From: an uncultured Coriobacteriaceae bacterium
GTDB taxonomy: Bacteria > Actinomycetota > Coriobacteriia > Coriobacteriales > Eggerthellaceae
Direction of reading: 5' to 3'
NCBI GenBank assembly: GCA_900554945.1
Contig: USJN01000070.1
Coordinates: forward strand, 1 to 7,306
DNA length: 7,306 nt
Part shown: positions 6,112 to 7,306 of the stretch, piece by piece
Layout: each line of letters begins with the position of its first letter
Numbering within the stretch: position 1 is the stretch's first letter
The notes under the pieces: model-generated
Seen by the model: only the letters and a program-made list of their open reading frames with translations
Told to the model about the DNA's origin: nothing
The model's database searches: none
Translations under genes and position numbers: made by a program

Positions 6112-7306
6112 CAGGAAGCGGGACTGCCCTTATCCGCCGGAACGGATCTGGGAGCTGGGAATCGCTTATGCCAAACAGCTGTATACCAAAGAGCCTGACG
6201 GCTTCTGCGGCATTAACATCGGCCTTGCCTGGGAAAACGGCGGCTGGGAAAAACGCAAATACAACAAATACGAAATCGGCTGGTGCGGCCAGAACGCTTC
6301 CCTGGCAGTATCCCTGCTGTATGACTGCCAGCGCAGGAAGTCCTCCGGCGCCGAAACGAAGGACTGGGAAGAATCCCTGCAGATTGCGGTGTCCGTACTG
6401 GACAGCTGGGTGGAAAAAGCGCGCAGTAAGGACGGTTTTCTCCTGACCCGCTATGATCCACAGGACAGCCTGATAGACGCCTGTAATCTGGGCACCTACG
6501 GCGTACAGTTGTTTGAAGCTTACGATCAGGCCAGGCTGCTGGGGCTTGAAAAAAAGGCCTGGCTGGATGCGGCCTTTGAGATCTGTGATTTTGCCATGAA
6601 CCGGCAGCGGCTGGACGGCGGAATCGGAATGAGCTGGAACCGGGACGGCTCTGCCCATGAGCTGAACGGAACGGCGGGCGCCTTCCTCATTCTTCCCCTG
6701 GCACAGGCCTTCCTGCGCACAGGAGAGGACCGGTACAATATCGCTGCTGTCCGCGCTTATTCCTATTATTACAGGGAATTCCATAATACCGGCTACGGCA
6801 CCAGCGGCGCCCTGGATACCTGCTGCATTGACAAGGAATCCGTCATTCCCCTGCTCAAAGGCGGCATCCTGATGTACCGCGCCACCGGTTTTGACTCCTA
6901 TCTGCAGATGGCGGAGGAAGCGGCCTGGTATCTGTCCACCTGGCAGTGGCACCACAGCGTGGATTACCCGGAGGATTCCGTACTCGGCATGATGCATTAT
7001 GATACCTTCGGTGGTACGGCGGTTTCCACCTCCCATCTCCATATTGATGATTTTGCTCTCTGCTATATTCCTGAGCTGCTGGAGCTGTCGGAGCTGACCG
7101 GAAACAAGGAGTGGAAGGAACGCGCCCTGGCTGTCTGGAGGAACGGGGTGCAGGGGATTTCGGACGGGACGCTGCAGATTATGGATAAAGCGCCCAGGCC
7201 TGCCGGAAGCTGTGACGAAGCCTATCTCCATACACGCTGGGGTGCTTTGCGCAGAAACAAGGACGGCGGCTGGGGAGGTATTTTCAGCGTTTCCCAATGG
7301 CTGGTT
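6017..7306 (+). CDS. Partial gene: six-hairpin glycosidase-like protein, runs off the window
   Basis: One frame is open for 430 codons from ATG 6017 to the final base with no stop. It reads as a sensible protein rich in Trp, Tyr, Asp and Glu: GWCGQNASLAVSLLYDC, DACNLGTYGVQLFEAY, NGTAGAFLILPLAQAFLRTG, YLSTWQWHH, DTFGGTAVSTSHLHIDDFAL, then ELSELTGNKEWKERAL. Recurring helix pairs with aromatic and acidic loops are typical of (alpha/alpha)6-barrel, six-hairpin glycosidases of gut Firmicutes. I recognise the general fold style, not an exact family, and name no catalytic residue. GGGGGAGG at 6001-6008 could be a ribosome site for ATG 6017. However, the same frame also reads plausibly upstream from about 5969 (LFLYRFGPAWQGE), so the gene may instead be truncated at its 5' end by the junction. 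Codon use (AGG, CGG, GGA, TAT, GAT) differs clearly from the two genes to the left, suggesting another organism, perhaps Lachnospiraceae-like. Confidence 0.7.
   Translation, partial: MDSFTAWIVLEEDAVPRSGYRKALDAAWEQNDRKRDCPYPPERIWELGIAYAKQLYTKEPDGFCGINIGLAWENGGWEKRKYNKYEIGWCGQNASLAVSLLYDCQRRKSSGAETKDWEESLQIAVSVLDSWVEKARSKDGFLLTRYDPQDSLIDACNLGTYGVQLFEAYDQARLLGLEKKAWLDAAFEICDFAMNRQRLDGGIGMSWNRDGSAHELNGTAGAFLILPLAQAFLRTGEDRYNIAAVRAYSYYYREFHNTGYGTSGALDTCCIDKESVIPLLKGGILMYRATGFDSYLQMAEEAAWYLSTWQWHHSVDYPEDSVLGMMHYDTFGGTAVSTSHLHIDDFALCYIPELLELSELTGNKEWKERALAVWRNGVQGISDGTLQIMDKAPRPAGSCDEAYLHTRWGALRRNKDGGWGGIFSVSQWLV

Noticed and set aside
5985..6446. 153-codon plus-strand open frame starting MARPGRGRKRKW
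   Set aside because: It is an out-of-frame shadow of the glycosidase-like gene, with Arg/Pro/Ser-rich composition and no motif.
5753..7297. A 514-codon open frame on the minus strand spanning the junction
   Set aside because: It crosses the composition break. Its translation has no recognisable motif and is shadowed by the plus-strand frame, which has coherent protein composition and recurring hairpin-like motifs.

Overview
Most of this window (about 1-5940) looks like a GC-rich gut or anaerobe actinobacterium, probably Coriobacteriia/Eggerthellaceae. That placement is inferred from strong G/C bias at third codon positions, CGC arginine codons, and a very long double BadF/BadG-type CoA-enzyme activase, a protein type common in such anaerobes. 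It cannot be proved without a database search.

Layout. Bases 1-121 are a short leader with a perfect TATAAT box and no gene. A two-gene operon follows. First is a small polytopic membrane protein of the CmpB/'putative ABC-transporter type IV' family (179-931). It overlaps by an ATGA junction a giant activase-like protein that starts at 928. The big protein carries two ASKHA-type (actin/Hsp70-like) ATPase modules, a four-cysteine motif, a DUF2229-type region, a Pro/Ala/Thr-rich linker, a second HgdB-like (2-hydroxyacyl-CoA dehydratase-like) region and an alanine-rich helical tail. Each ATPase module keeps the two cysteines that, in the homodimeric activator HgdC, bind the bridging [4Fe-4S] cluster. 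One chain may therefore form an internal pseudo-dimer that feeds electrons, with ATP hydrolysis, to its own dehydratase-like half. No separate dehydratase subunits or CoA-transferase lie in the window, so the substrate is unknown.

At about 5938-5975 the character of the DNA changes abruptly. GC content falls, codon choice shifts (AGG/CGG arginine, AT-ending codons, GGA), and the meaningful frame moves from frame 1 to frame 2. From there to the last base a single frame stays open for at least 430 codons, with no stop in the window. It encodes a Trp/Tyr-rich, helix-hairpin protein resembling six-hairpin glycosidases of gut Firmicutes. The activase frame runs on out of register to a chance stop at 6109-6111, so the apparent 1727-residue protein has about 56 residues of spurious C-terminus. 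The simplest reading is a join of DNA from two genomes (assembly chimera), with a real recombination or transfer junction as the alternative. No insertion sequence, integrase, tRNA, CRISPR or rRNA was seen. I do not see a convincing new multi-gene system. The junction and the self-contained architecture of the activase are the points most worth a second look.
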